A program made the position numbers and the translations under genes. A stretch of DNA of 64,000 nucleotides, from contig NZ_JARFYN010000012.1 in the NCBI RefSeq assembly GCF_030272695.1, forward strand, positions 62,001 through 126,000. Direction: 5' to 3'. Under the pieces are notes generated by a model. That model was not told where the DNA came from. It did no database searches and saw only the letters and a program-made list of their open reading frames with translations. Shown in pieces: positions 51,923 through 61,203 of this stretch (positions within the stretch are counted from its first letter, which is position 1; every line of letters starts with the position of its first letter). Origin of the DNA: Martinezella calliandrae. GTDB taxonomy: Bacteria > Pseudomonadota > Alphaproteobacteria > Rhizobiales > Rhizobiaceae.

Positions 51923-52230
51923 TTCCTGTCCTTGCTCTCCGCCTTCAATCAGGTATGGTCCAAATCGGCTGAGGCCGCAGGCAACTGCGGCAAGGTGCGC
52001 TTTTGGCTGGCTGCACCTCGGCCTACTTTCCGGACGCGGCGTTTCTTGTCCGGGACTCAGTTCAAGAATGCTCGCCAGCGGTCAATTCATCGCGCCGAGG
52101 TTTCGCTTCAGTCCCGGAGAAGTATCGCCGATGTCCGACCGGACGGATGCGGGCAACAAGCTGCGGCGTCACGGATACAAATGGCTGAGATTGATATGGC
52201 TGGGTGACAGTCACCCGCCCTGGAGACATG
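51923..52230. other. Leader region of cobS, no gene seen
   Basis: This 308-base gap contains no supported gene. I looked for a cobalamin riboswitch B12 box and its conserved core and did not find one. It ends with a 15-base palindrome and the cobS ribosome site. Confidence 0.5.
52202..52216. promoter_or_regulatory. Perfect palindrome in front of cobS
   Basis: GGGTGACAGTCACCC (7+1+7) lies 14 bases upstream of the cobS ATG, just before the GGAG site. It could be an operator or an RNA hairpin affecting translation. Confidence 0.5.
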
Positions 52231-53220
52231 ATGAGCAAGATTGACCTTGATATTTCCGAGCTTCCCGACACCACTGTTTCGGTCCGCGAAGTCTTTGGCA
52301 TCGATTCCAATATCCGCGTTCCGGCATACAGCAAGGGCGACGCCTATGTGCCCGACCTTGACACCGACTATCTCTTCGACCGCGAGACGACGCTCGCCAT
52401 TCTCGCCGGCTTTGCCCATAACCGCCGCGTGATGATCTCCGGCTATCACGGCACCGGCAAATCGTCACATATCGAACAGGTTGCAGCTCGCCTCAACTGG
52501 CCGTGTGTGCGCATCAACCTCGACAGCCATGTCAGCCGTATCGATCTCGTCGGCAAGGATGCGATCGTCGTCAAGGACGGCCTACAAGTTACCGAATTCA
52601 AGGATGGCATCCTGCCCTGGGCTTATCAGCACAATGTCGCGCTCGTCTTCGACGAATACGATGCCGGTCGCCCGGATGTTATGTTCGTTATCCAGCGCGT
52701 GCTGGAATCTTCGGGCCGCCTGACGCTGCTCGACCAGAGCCGTGTTATCCGTCCTCACCCGGCCTTCCGCCTGTTTGCGACCGCCAACACCATCGGTCTT
52801 GGCGACACGACCGGCCTTTATCACGGTACGCAGCAGATCAACCAGGCACAGATGGACCGCTGGTCCATCGTTACGACGCTGAACTATCTGCCGCACAACA
52901 ACGAAGTCGATATCGTGCTGGCGAAGGTGAAGTCCTTCCGCACGGAGAAAGGCCGCGACATCGTGTCCAAGATGGTGCGCGTTGCCGATCTGACCCGTGC
53001 CGCCTTCATGAACGGCGATCTTTCCACCGTTATGAGCCCGCGTACGGTCATCACCTGGGCCGAGAATGCGGAAATCTTCGGCGATGTCGCCTTTGCCTTC
53101 CGCGTGACCTTCCTTAACAAGTGCGATGAGCTGGAGCGGCCGCTGGTCGCCGAGCAGTATCAGCGTGCCTTCGGCGTCGAGCTGAAAGAAAGCGCTGCCA
53201 ACATCGTACTTGAAGCCTAA
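52231..53220 (+). CDS. cobS: Cobaltochelatase subunit CobS
   Basis: A 329-residue AAA+ ATPase subunit of the aerobic cobaltochelatase (CobNST), which inserts cobalt into hydrogenobyrinic acid a,c-diamide in B12 synthesis. Walker [10 protein letters not shown] is at about residues 71-79, Walker B LVFDEYD at about 140-146, and the arginine-finger region follows. The second of two adjacent ATG codons (52231) is preferred, with GGAG 5 bases upstream. Length matches characterised CobS. cobT follows 21 bases downstream; the large subunit CobN is not in the window. Confidence 0.96.
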   Translation: MSKIDLDISELPDTTVSVREVFGIDSNIRVPAYSKGDAYVPDLDTDYLFDRETTLAILAGFAHNRRVMISGYHGTGKSSHIEQVAARLNWPCVRINLDSHVSRIDLVGKDAIVVKDGLQVTEFKDGILPWAYQHNVALVFDEYDAGRPDVMFVIQRVLESSGRLTLLDQSRVIRPHPAFRLFATANTIGLGDTTGLYHGTQQINQAQMDRWSIVTTLNYLPHNNEVDIVLAKVKSFRTEKGRDIVSKMVRVADLTRAAFMNGDLSTVMSPRTVITWAENAEIFGDVAFAFRVTFLNKCDELERPLVAEQYQRAFGVELKESAANIVLEA

Positions 53221-53241
53221 GAGAAGAAGAGCCAGCAAGTC

Positions 53242-55140
53242 ATGGCAGGTCGCGGAGACAATTCCAAAGCGAAGCCGGGCGCTCCGGTGGACATGGAGCC
53301 GTTGCGTCGGGCGATTACCGGCTGCGTGCGCTCTATCGCCGGCGATGCCGAGGTCGAGGTGGCCTTTGCCAACGAACGCCCGGGGATGACGGGAGAGCGC
53401 ATTCGTCTGCCGGAGCTTTCGAGACGGCCGACGGCGCATGAGCTGGCCGTGACGCGCGGCCTTGGCGACTCGATGGCGCTGAGGCTTGCCTGCCACGATG
53501 CCCGCGTCCACGCCACCATGGCGCCGCAGGGTGCCGATGCCCGCTCGATCTTCGATGCCGTCGAACAGGCGCGCGTGGAATCGATCGGTGCGCTGCGCAT
53601 GAGCGGTATGGCCGCCAACCTCAACTCGATGAATGCCGAGAAATATTCCAAGGCGAATTTCTCAGGCATCGAGCGGCGAGAGGATGCGCCCCTCGGCGAA
53701 GCCATGGCGATGATCGTGCGCGAGAAGCTGACCGGCCAGCAGCCGCCGGAAAGCGCCGGCAAGGTGCTCGACCTCTGGCGTTCATTCATCGAGGACAAGA
53801 CCGGCGGCGAGCTCGACAATCTGCTGTCCACCATCAACGACCAGCAGGGTTTTGCGCGCGTCATCCGCAATATGCTTACGGCCATGGATATGGCCGAGGA
53901 ATATGGCGATGAGGAGATGGAGCCGGATTCCGATGACGAGTCGGCCGAGGAGGACAAGCCGAGCGGCGAGGATCAGGACGACCAGGATGTCGAGAGCGAT
54001 GATGGTTCCGACTCCGCGCCCGCCGAAGATAGCGAAGCCTCCGACGAGCAGATGGACGACGGCGAGATGGACGGCGCCGAAATCTCCGACGACGACATGA
54101 GCGAGGAGGGAGAAGAGGATTCGGAGACGCCGGGCGAGACCCGCCGTCCGAACACGCCCTTCGCCGACTTCAACGAGAAAGTCGATTATCACGTCTTCAC
54201 CGAGGAATTCGATGAAACGACGACGGCGCAGGAACTCTGCGACACCGTCGAGCTCGAACGCCTGCGTGCCTTTCTCGACAAGCAGCTTGCGCACCTGCAG
54301 GGCGCGGTCGGGCGGCTTGCCAACCGCTTGCAGCGCCGGCTGATGGCGCAGCAGAATCGCGCCTGGGATTTCGATCTGGAAGAGGGATATCTCGACCCGG
54401 CGCGGCTGACGCGCCTGATCATCGATCCGATGCAGGCCCTGTCCTTCAAGATGGAGCGCGATACGCAGTTCCGCGATACGGTCGTGACGCTGCTGATTGA
54501 CAATTCCGGCTCGATGCGCGGCCGGCCGATCACCGTTGCGGCGACCTGCGCCGATATTTTGGCGCGAACGCTGGAACGCTGCGGCGTTAAGGTCGAGATC
54601 CTTGGCTTCACCACCAAGGCCTGGAAGGGCGGACAGGCGCGCGAGAAATGGCTCGCAAGCGGCAAGCCGCAGACGCCGGGCCGGCTCAACGATCTCCGCC
54701 ACATCGTCTACAAATCCGCCGACGAGCCCTACCGGCGGGCGAGAACCAATCTCGGGCTGATGATGCGCGAAGGCCTGCTCAAGGAAAATATCGACGGCGA
54801 GGCGTTGATCTGGGCGCATAATCGCCTGCTCGGCCGCCGCGAGCAACGCCGCATCCTGATGATGATCTCGGACGGCGCGCCGGTCGACGATTCGACGCTG
54901 TCGGTCAACCCGGGCAATTACCTGGAGCGGCACCTGCGCGCCGTGATCGAGCAGATTGAGACGCGCTCGCCGGTGGAGCTGCTGGCGATTGGTATTGGCC
55001 ACGACGTCACGCGCTACTATCGGCGCGCCGTGACGATCGTCGATGCCGACGAATTGGCCGGCGCCATGACGGAGCAACTCGCATCGCTGTTCGAGGATCA
55101 GGCAAGCTTGCCGCGCTCACGCATGCGCAGCGCAAGCTGA
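53242..55140 (+). CDS. cobT: Cobaltochelatase subunit CobT
   Basis: A 632-residue partner of CobS. Residues about 1-210 are the helical CobT N-terminal domain, about 215-300 form a strongly acidic Asp/Glu/Ser-rich linker, and about 410-620 form a von Willebrand A domain with an intact metal site motif LIDNSGSM (DxSxS). CobS and CobT assemble into a ring chaperone that drives the large CobN subunit. The acidic linker is normal for CobT and need not mean sequence trouble. Confidence 0.96.
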   Translation: MAGRGDNSKAKPGAPVDMEPLRRAITGCVRSIAGDAEVEVAFANERPGMTGERIRLPELSRRPTAHELAVTRGLGDSMALRLACHDARVHATMAPQGADARSIFDAVEQARVESIGALRMSGMAANLNSMNAEKYSKANFSGIERREDAPLGEAMAMIVREKLTGQQPPESAGKVLDLWRSFIEDKTGGELDNLLSTINDQQGFARVIRNMLTAMDMAEEYGDEEMEPDSDDESAEEDKPSGEDQDDQDVESDDGSDSAPAEDSEASDEQMDDGEMDGAEISDDDMSEEGEEDSETPGETRRPNTPFADFNEKVDYHVFTEEFDETTTAQELCDTVELERLRAFLDKQLAHLQGAVGRLANRLQRRLMAQQNRAWDFDLEEGYLDPARLTRLIIDPMQALSFKMERDTQFRDTVVTLLIDNSGSMRGRPITVAATCADILARTLERCGVKVEILGFTTKAWKGGQAREKWLASGKPQTPGRLNDLRHIVYKSADEPYRRARTNLGLMMREGLLKENIDGEALIWAHNRLLGRREQRRILMMISDGAPVDDSTLSVNPGNYLERHLRAVIEQIETRSPVELLAIGIGHDVTRYYRRAVTIVDADELAGAMTEQLASLFEDQASLPRSRMRSAS

Positions 55141-55222
55141 ATAGCCGATAATTCTGCCCGCGTCGGCCGCTCGGCCGGCACTTTGCCGATTTTCTCCCAG
55201 TTCCAAGGCGGCCCGAGAGCCC

Positions 55223-56239
55223 ATGAAACGCCTTTCAAGCGCGACCATGCTTGTGATGCTACTCGCCGGCTGCGGCCCAATGGATACATCGGAGGGCGGG
55301 CCGGCGGAAATCCATGCGACGGCGATTTCGGCGCTCAGGCCCGGTTCCGAGCAGACCCGGTTCGGTGCGCTCGAATTCCTCGGTGGTCTCGAACTCAGCT
55401 CCGACAATGCGCTCCTCGGCGCCCTATCTTCCATTCGCTTCCGCCCTGATCAGCGTCAGTTCGTTTCTGTCCTGGATACCGGCCACTGGCTGACCGGGGC
55501 GATTGAGCGTGACAAGGACGGCAGGCTGAGTGGCGTCGTCGATGCCCGCATCATGCCGATGATCGATCGTTTCGGTGAGACGGATGCCGGAAAGGGCGCA
55601 ACGGATGCGGAGGGGCTGGCGTTGCGGGATAATCACGTGCTCGTCAGCTACGAGCAGAATCATCGCGTCGACGCCTATCCCAATCCCGGTTTCGAGACAT
55701 CGCCGCCGGATGGCAACATTCCGATCGTGATCCCGAAGAGGCAACTGCGCGCCAACCGCAGTTTGGAAGCCTTGATGATCGCGCCGCAATCAAGCCAGCT
55801 GTTGGGGGCGACAGTGATCGTCGCGGAGCGTAGCCTCGACGATCAGGGGAACATGCTTGCGGCAATCCTCGACGGACCGCTGAAGGGCCGTTTCACAGTG
55901 CGTCACTATGACGATTTCGACGCCAGCGACGGCGTTTTCCTGCCCGATGGCGATCTGCTGCTGCTGGAGCGGCGCTTCGATCTGGCGCACGGTATCGGCG
56001 TGCGCATCCGTCGCATTAGAGGCGACGATATCCGCCCTGATGCGATCGTCGACGGCGACATTGTCTTCCAAGCCGGGTCTAATATGCAGATCGATAATAT
56101 GGAAGGACTGGACGCCTTCCGAGCCGAAGATGGCACGACCCATCTGATCATGGTTTCCGACGACAACCATTCGATCCTGCAGCGGAGCTTGATGCTGGAA
56201 TTCCGGCTGCTCGATGAGAACCTGGTCAGCCTGAAATAA
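55223..56239 (+). CDS. Esterase-like phytase-family lipoprotein
   Basis: A 338-residue protein with a lipoprotein signal: MKRLSSATMLVMLLAGC, lipidation at Cys17. The mature part resembles the esterase-like family related to beta-propeller phytases (a strand-rich region with FGALEFLGGLEL, DAEGLAL, NRSLEALMI, and DNMEGLDAF segments, the latter with DNMEGL as a common motif). Catalytic activity is unverified. It follows cobT by 82 bases but is likely a separate envelope function. Confidence 0.8.
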   Translation: MKRLSSATMLVMLLAGCGPMDTSEGGPAEIHATAISALRPGSEQTRFGALEFLGGLELSSDNALLGALSSIRFRPDQRQFVSVLDTGHWLTGAIERDKDGRLSGVVDARIMPMIDRFGETDAGKGATDAEGLALRDNHVLVSYEQNHRVDAYPNPGFETSPPDGNIPIVIPKRQLRANRSLEALMIAPQSSQLLGATVIVAERSLDDQGNMLAAILDGPLKGRFTVRHYDDFDASDGVFLPDGDLLLLERRFDLAHGIGVRIRRIRGDDIRPDAIVDGDIVFQAGSNMQIDNMEGLDAFRAEDGTTHLIMVSDDNHSILQRSLMLEFRLLDENLVSLK

Positions 56240-56334
56240 GCTCGGCCGGAGAGGCGGCAACCGGCATTGAGGAAAGCTGGCCGCCGGGCTGCATGCTGGC
56301 TTTTCACTTCCCAGGATAGGATAAGTGCACGCCC

Positions 56335-56753
56335 GTTATCGATAAACCCCTCGTTCTGGTGCATGGCTTGTTTGGCAGCTTGAGCGACCCCAAGATCCTC
56401 GGTGCTTTCGGGAATGCCGATGTTCAAGCGCCTGACCTGTGTTCTGGTCCGGGCAAATCGCCGTCAAATCCGACGAAGAGGTTGCTGAGATCATCTCGGG
56501 CTATGAAGCGGACCCGGATGCATGGATCGCGGGCGCGGGCGTGCGGCTTGACGATTGGACGTCGATGCTTGCGAGACAGTGGCTGGCAAACCAGCCGGCC
56601 TCAACCATCAAGGCGCAGGCGAAGGCCGTTGTCGCGGCTACGGGAAGAGTCGACTACCTCGAGGGCATCCGAGGTCTGATGGCGTCTGACATGCCCGTCT
56701 ATCTTATCGCCGGCGCGTTCGGCGCAGGGATGGGACATGCCAGACTGGGCTAA
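56335..56753 (+). pseudogene. Decayed alpha/beta hydrolase
   Basis: The N-terminal strand and oxyanion region of an alpha/beta hydrolase (KPLVLVHGLFGSLSDP) are readable in one frame from 56335. Near 56440 the readable protein shifts to another frame (from GTG 56439), giving only the C-terminal half with EADPDAWIAGAG and ending MGHARLG at 56753. The central part, including the nucleophile elbow, is missing and no valid full frame exists. It is best seen as a gene with an internal deletion and frameshift. Confidence 0.7.
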
Positions 56754-56908
56754 CGATATGTGCATAGTGCGAATCAACATACGGAACGCCGGTCACTTGA
56801 TGATGGCGGAGGATCCGGCAGCTTTCTCTGCGGCGGTCCTCACCTGGCTCTCCTATCGCTGAAGAACCGAAGCGTCGCGGGTATGCCGCACGCTTCGATC
56901 TCAGCTGC

Positions 56909-57544
56909 TCAGGCGGCCCGGGCTGGCTTCATCGGCTTCAGCACGTTCATCAGCGCGCCATACGGCAGCAGCATGACGAGGCCGACCGTCATCTTCACGG
57001 AGAAATCGCCGATCGCCCAGGAGATCCAGCGCGGTGCCGACGTCTGGAAGACACCGAGGATCGGCGCCCAGTCGATCGCGAAGGGCTCGTTGGGGCCGAA
57101 AAACGCGAAGAACGGCGCGAAAGCGAAGGAGAAGAACATCACGGTGTCCAACATCGAGCCGATCAGTGAACCGAACAGCGGTGCGCGCCACCAGGCCATG
57201 CGGCGCAGGCGGTTGAACACGGAGATGTCGAGAAGCTGGCCGGCGAGATAGGCCGAACCGGAGGCGATCGCGATGCGTGGCTGCGCGGTATAGAACGACA
57301 AAGCGACGCCGACGACGAAACCGGCAAACACCACCTTTCGCGCGGCCTTGGGGCCGAACTGGCGGTTGGTGAGATCGGTGATCAGGAAGGCGACGGGATA
57401 GGTAAACGCGCCCCAGGTGAGGATATCCGCAAGATTGACGCCGGCAAGCGTCGCATGCAGCGGATACTGCACGAGGATATTGGAGGCGACGACGACCAGC
57501 GTCATCAGCAGAACGTAGAGAAGGGTATGGCGTGCTGTAAGCAT
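56909..57544 (-). CDS. yhhQ: Queuosine precursor transporter (YhhQ/VUT family)
   Basis: A 211-residue inner-membrane protein with about six hydrophobic helices. The family motifs TDLTNRQFG (about residue 56-64) and GSLIGSMLDTVMFFSFAF (about 124-141) are clear. YhhQ homologues import preQ0/preQ1 for queuosine modification of tRNA. A probable preQ1 riboswitch overlaps its start codon, in line with this role. The gene follows rpmB on the same strand, after a terminator. Confidence 0.88.
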   Translation of the reverse strand: MLTARHTLLYVLLMTLVVVASNILVQYPLHATLAGVNLADILTWGAFTYPVAFLITDLTNRQFGPKAARKVVFAGFVVGVALSFYTAQPRIAIASGSAYLAGQLLDISVFNRLRRMAWWRAPLFGSLIGSMLDTVMFFSFAFAPFFAFFGPNEPFAIDWAPILGVFQTSAPRWISWAIGDFSVKMTVGLVMLLPYGALMNVLKPMKPARAA

Positions 57545-57586
57545 TTTTTTATCCTGGGTGATGCCACCAGTTGGAGGAAACCAGAC
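57538..57586 (-). promoter_or_regulatory. Probable preQ1-I riboswitch overlapping the yhhQ start codon
   Basis: On the minus strand a short hairpin (P1 TCTGG/CCAGG) encloses a loop ending in GCATCACCC, and is followed by an A-rich tail GATAAAAAAATGC. This is the layout of a type I preQ1 aptamer: stem, C-rich loop end, A-rich tail and a downstream pseudoknot strand. The loop GCAT can pair with ATGC, which contains the yhhQ ATG, so ligand binding would hide the start codon. The call rests on pattern and on the downstream preQ1-transporter gene. Confidence 0.55.
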
Positions 57587-57590
57587 ATGG

Positions 57591-57628
57591 AAAAAGGCTT
57601 GTCCGGAAGTTATCCGTGCAAGCCTTTT
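57591..57628 (-). terminator. Rho-independent terminator of rpmB
   Basis: On the minus strand AAAAGGCTTG and CAAGCCTTTTT form a 10-bp stem with a 17-base loop that has its own internal pairing (CCGGA/TCCGT-like). A T-run ends the element. It lies between rpmB and yhhQ. Confidence 0.8.
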
Positions 57629-57659
57629 AGCCCGTATGATATCGCAAAGTACCTGTAGC

Positions 57660-57959
57660 TTAGGCAGCTACGGCAGCTTCAGCGGACTTCTTGACGATCT
57701 GACGACGCAGCAGGCGAGCGCGCATGCTGAGTTCGTTTTCGCTTGCCTTCAGGAGGAAAGCGTCCAGACCGCCGCGATGCTCGACCGAGCGGAGCGCTGC
57801 AGCGGAAACGCGCAGGCGGTAGCGCTGGCCGAGAACGTCGGAGATCAGCGTGACCTGGCAGAGGTTCGGCAGGAACCGACGCTTGGTCTTGTTATTGGCG
57901 TGGCTGACATTGTTGCCCACGAGGACGGCCTTGCCGGTCAATTCGCACATGCGGGACAT
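57660..57959 (-). CDS. rpmB: 50S ribosomal protein L28
   Basis: A 99-residue bL28 protein. [33 protein letters not shown] opens the protein as expected, with the basic RRFLPNL segment binding 23S rRNA. This version lacks the CxxC zinc motif (only one of the usual Cys is seen as C5, with another at about 34). It has a strong promoter at 58054-58082 and its own terminator, giving a monocistronic unit. Confidence 0.97.
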   Translation of the reverse strand: MSRMCELTGKAVLVGNNVSHANNKTKRRFLPNLCQVTLISDVLGQRYRLRVSAAALRSVEHRGGLDAFLLKASENELSMRARLLRRQIVKKSAEAAVAA

Positions 57960-58053
57960 GAAACACCTACTTTTGTTTTTCTTGGCCATCGGATAGTCAT
58001 TCCGGGCAAAACCCAGCGCGCAATCCAACAGGCCATAATTGGAAAGTTGCGGT

Positions 58054-58082
58054 TCTATAGTCAGCGCGGCCGGCTACGTCAA
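58054..58082 (-). promoter_or_regulatory. rpmB promoter
   Basis: On the minus strand TTGACG (58082-58077) and TATAGA (58059-58054) are separated by exactly 17 bases, close to the sigma-70 consensus. The start of transcription would be about 90 bases upstream of rpmB. Confidence 0.75.
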
Positions 58083-58196
58083 GCCAAACCTTGAGCTTTC
58101 CCGCAATTCCGTCAAAAAGCTGCTGTTTTCTCACCGTCGCAGGAAGTGCATAATGCGCCTATATATGCTGCCTGCTCTTTGTTAAAGGCTCTGGTC

Positions 58197-58970
58197 ATGG
58201 TTCTTCGAAGGTGGCTTTTTATTTCGGCTCTGGTGGCGTCGATGCCGTTGATGGCATCGGCCGAAGTGCTGCGGCATGAAACGCAATATCGTGTGGCGCT
58301 TGCGGGCTTTCCGATCGCGAGGGCGGATTTCAAGACCGAGGTCAAGAACAAGCAGTTTACAATCCGGGGCGATATTACCTCGGCCGGCCTCGCAGATCTT
58401 GTCACGTCGATCGATGCGAAAACCGATGTAACAGGCACTGTCGGCGACAGCAAGCTACAAGCGACGCATTACACGCTCTATTACAAGAGCGGCAAAAAGG
58501 AACGCACCTACGATGTCGCCTACGCCAATGGCAATGTGACGTCGAATACGATCACACCGGAGCCGAAGCGACCGCAGAGTTGGATACCCATCCATGATGC
58601 GGATTTGCGCTCGGTGCTCGACCCGATTTCTGGCATGATCTTTCCGGCCACTGCCAATCTCAACCTCTGCAATCAGACCTTGGCTGTCTTCGACGGCGAG
58701 ATGCGCATGGATCTGAAACTGTCGCCGAAGGGATCTCACACGTTTTCGACGGATGGGTTCAAGGGCAAGACGATCGCTTGCGGCGTGCGCTTCATGCCCA
58801 AGAGCGGCTATAAGGGAACGCGCAAGGATTATCTCTATCTCGCCAAGACCGATGGCATGGAGATCTGGTTTGCCAAGGCCGACACCATGAATGTATATGC
58901 ACCTGTCTACGTCCGTATCCCGACGCAATATGGAACAGTGACGATAACCGCCGTGAAATACGGCAGCTAG
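58197..58970 (+). CDS. DUF3108-family exported protein
   Basis: A 257-residue protein with a Sec signal peptide (about residues 1-22: basic start, hydrophobic core, ASA cleavage). The mature part matches DUF3108, a beta-rich envelope family common in proteobacteria: YRVALAGFPIARADFKTEV, TSAGLADLVTSI, and the later IPIHDADLRSVLDPISGMIF. Function is not characterised. The ATG at 58197 fits the signal peptide; the short upstream extension is not supported. Confidence 0.85.
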   Translation: MVLRRWLFISALVASMPLMASAEVLRHETQYRVALAGFPIARADFKTEVKNKQFTIRGDITSAGLADLVTSIDAKTDVTGTVGDSKLQATHYTLYYKSGKKERTYDVAYANGNVTSNTITPEPKRPQSWIPIHDADLRSVLDPISGMIFPATANLNLCNQTLAVFDGEMRMDLKLSPKGSHTFSTDGFKGKTIACGVRFMPKSGYKGTRKDYLYLAKTDGMEIWFAKADTMNVYAPVYVRIPTQYGTVTITAVKYGS

Positions 58971-58986
58971 ACGGGCTTCTGACAGA

Positions 58987-59916
58987 ATGGCCCGCGGCGA
59001 CAGACTGGGGGCCAGCTTGAAGTTTCGCGCAACATTGACGGGGTTTGCGGCCATCGTGATGTGGTCGTTTCTGGCGTTGCTGACTGTGGCGTCGGGTAAG
59101 ATACCGCCGTTTCAATTACTTGCCATCTGTTTCGCCATCGGCAGCATCCCCGGCATCGTTGTTCTCACATCGAGGCCAGAGCGCGCGCGATTGCTGCGTC
59201 AGCCGGCCAAGGTCTGGATCACCGGCATTGGCGGACTGTTCGGCTATCATTTTCTCTATTTCACCGCCCTGCGTCATGCGCCGGCAGTCGAGGCGGGGTT
59301 GATCGCCTACCTCTGGCCGTTGCTGATCGTCGTCGGTTCGGCGCTTTTGCCGGGCGAGCGGTTGCGCTGGTACCATATCGTCGGCGCACTGATGGGGCTA
59401 GCCGGCACGGTGCTGATCGTCGGACGCAACGGGTTTCACTTCGAAGGAGCTCATGCCATCGGTTATGGGGCGGCTTTCCTTTGTGCTTTCACCTGGTCCG
59501 GTTATTCGCTGATCACGCGCCGGTTCGAGGCGGTGTCGACCGATGTCGTCACCATATTCTGTCTAGTGACGTCAGCTCTTTCCTTGGTCTGCCACCTCGG
59601 GCTGGAGAATACGATCTGGCCGGAGACGACGTCGCAATGGATCGCCGTTCTTGGGCTCGGCCTCTTTCCGGTGGGGGCTGCCTTCTACGCCTGGGATTAT
59701 GGCGTCAAGAACGGCGATATCCAGATTCTCGGCGCTGCCAGCTATGCGGCACCGCTGCTCTCGACGCTGATCCTGACCGTTTTCGGTTTTGCCGAAGCGA
59801 GTTGGGGCATTGCGCTTGCCTGCCTTCTGGTGACCGGCGGCGCCGTGCTGGCGGCCCACAGGATGATCCTGCGCCGTGACGGGGGTGGCGCGGCGCAGGC
59901 GGAAGCGGCCGAATAG
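58987..59916 (+). CDS. EamA/DMT-family transporter
   Basis: A 309-residue inner-membrane permease with ten hydrophobic helices arranged as two EamA repeats (about residues 15-145 and 160-295). FTALRHAPAVEAGLIAYLWPLLIVVGSAL in the first repeat is typical of this group, which includes exporters of amino acids and other metabolites. The substrate cannot be told from sequence. It begins 16 bases after the DUF3108 gene and is probably co-transcribed with it. Confidence 0.9.
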   Translation: MARGDRLGASLKFRATLTGFAAIVMWSFLALLTVASGKIPPFQLLAICFAIGSIPGIVVLTSRPERARLLRQPAKVWITGIGGLFGYHFLYFTALRHAPAVEAGLIAYLWPLLIVVGSALLPGERLRWYHIVGALMGLAGTVLIVGRNGFHFEGAHAIGYGAAFLCAFTWSGYSLITRRFEAVSTDVVTIFCLVTSALSLVCHLGLENTIWPETTSQWIAVLGLGLFPVGAAFYAWDYGVKNGDIQILGAASYAAPLLSTLILTVFGFAEASWGIALACLLVTGGAVLAAHRMILRRDGGGAAQAEAAE

Positions 59917-59928
59917 GCTTTCGGCGGC

Positions 59929-60350
59929 TCAGGCGGCGGGTTTCCAGTCAGGCGCGGCCATTTCGAAGCTCGAAAACTCAAAGCCGGGTGCGACTGTGCA
60001 GCCCACAAGCGTAAATTCGCCAAGGCATTGGCCGCCTGCCACCAGTCTGCTGGAATGATCGCCTGAGGACGCTCGCCTTTTGCGAGGTCGGCGCCGAGAA
60101 CAATCGTCTCGCTCATCTTACCATCGGCGGAACGATAGAGCGCCAGTGGGGCACCGGCATAATAGTGCCAGACCTCGGCCGCATCGCGCACCCGGTGCCA
60201 ATGCGAGCGCTGGCCCGCTTCCAAGAGGTAGTAGATTGCGGTCGAATGTCCGCGCGCGCCGCCGTGCTGATCGCGAAATGTCTGCACATACCAGCCGCCC
60301 TCCGGATGCGGCTGCATGGAAAGCGCCTCGATGATCTCTTTCGGCTGCAT
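59929..60350 (-). pseudogene. Cupin (DUF985-type) gene with a single-base frameshift
   Basis: The N-terminal 110 residues read as a DUF985/Cupin_5 protein (HPEGGWYVQTFRD, AIYYLL, SHWHRV, AEVWHYYAG, PADWWQAANA). At about 60021-60026 one base is missing relative to the expected frame. Reading on with a one-base shift restores the family's C-terminus (GEFTLVGCTVAPGF, FEMAAPDW) ending at a TGA at 59929. In the unshifted frame the protein would run on, out of family, into the neighbouring transporter gene. This is a recent frameshift or a sequencing error. Its ATG overlaps the stop of gloB. Confidence 0.8.
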
Positions 60351-61120
60351 CAGAAATTGTCCTTGCGCTTGCGGATTTCGGCAAAAACTTCCTCGTTGCT
60401 GCGGCTTTCCATCAGCAGATTCCTGCGGATCGACGGGTCGGCGGCGCGCAGGAAGGGATTGGTTTCCTTCTCCAGCGCGAGCGTCGTCGGGATGGTGAAT
60501 TTGCCTTCGGCCCTTAGAGCCTCGATGTCGGCGGCACGCGCTTTTAGCCTTTCATTGCCGGGATCAATGGTCACGGCAAATCGGGCGTTGGAGAGCGTAT
60601 ATTCGTGACCGAAATAGATAGCGGTTTCGTCCGGTAATACGGCAAGCTTCTGCAGAGATGCCCACATGTCCGCCGCCGGCCGTTCGAACAGCCGACCGCA
60701 GCCGAGCGCAAACAGCGTGTCGGCGGCGAAAAGCAGCTTGTCGTCAACGAAGTGGTAACAGATATGGCCGGCCGTATGGCCTGGTGTCTCGATGACATCG
60801 ACGGTGTGATTGCCGAACTCGAAGGTGTCGCCGTCGCCATAGGCGCGGTCGAGGCCCGGAATGGCGACGGCCTCGTTGATCGGACCGATGATCTCGCAGC
60901 CGAATTGCTCCTTCAGCGCCAAATTGCCTTCGACATGGTCGGTATGATGATGGGTGGTGAGGATGTGGGTGATCGTCCAGCCGCGGCGTTCAGCGGCCGC
61001 CAGAATGGGGTCCGCCTCGGGAGCGTCGATCGATGCCGTATAGCCGCTTTCGGGATCATGGACGAGTACGCCAAAATTGTCGGAGCGGCAGATAAATACC
61101 TCTAATTCCAAGGGTTTCAT
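60350..61120 (-). CDS. gloB: Hydroxyacylglutathione hydrolase (glyoxalase II)
   Basis: A 256-residue metallo-beta-lactamase-fold enzyme that splits S-lactoylglutathione to lactate and glutathione, completing methylglyoxal detoxification. The metal-binding [11 protein letters not shown] motif is at about residues 56-66, with further ligands in [13 protein letters not shown] and [13 protein letters not shown], and the FGHEYT segment near 165. The ATG at 61120 fits the family start. It overlaps the cupin gene by ATGA. Confidence 0.95.
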   Translation of the reverse strand: MKPLELEVFICRSDNFGVLVHDPESGYTASIDAPEADPILAAAERRGWTITHILTTHHHTDHVEGNLALKEQFGCEIIGPINEAVAIPGLDRAYGDGDTFEFGNHTVDVIETPGHTAGHICYHFVDDKLLFAADTLFALGCGRLFERPAADMWASLQKLAVLPDETAIYFGHEYTLSNARFAVTIDPGNERLKARAADIEALRAEGKFTIPTTLALEKETNPFLRAADPSIRRNLLMESRSNEEVFAEIRKRKDNF

Positions 61121-61203
61121 GGTCGAAATAGTCCTCATCGATGCGGTTTACTCGGAATGTAGGCGGTTCGGCCTTGAAGTCCAACGGCCGGCTGATAACA
61201 TTT

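Noticed and set aside
51923..52230. Cobalamin riboswitch in front of cobS
   Set aside because: The conserved B12-box sequence and core stems were looked for and not seen; only a simple palindrome is present.
54000..54150. Acidic low-complexity stretch in cobT as a sign of frameshift or foreign DNA
   Set aside because: An acidic linker of this type is normal in CobT and both flanking domains stay in frame.
53782..55077. 431-codon minus-strand frame opposite cobT
   Set aside because: It mirrors the cobT codons (acidic linker reads as hydrophobic in antisense); the plus-strand gene is unambiguous.
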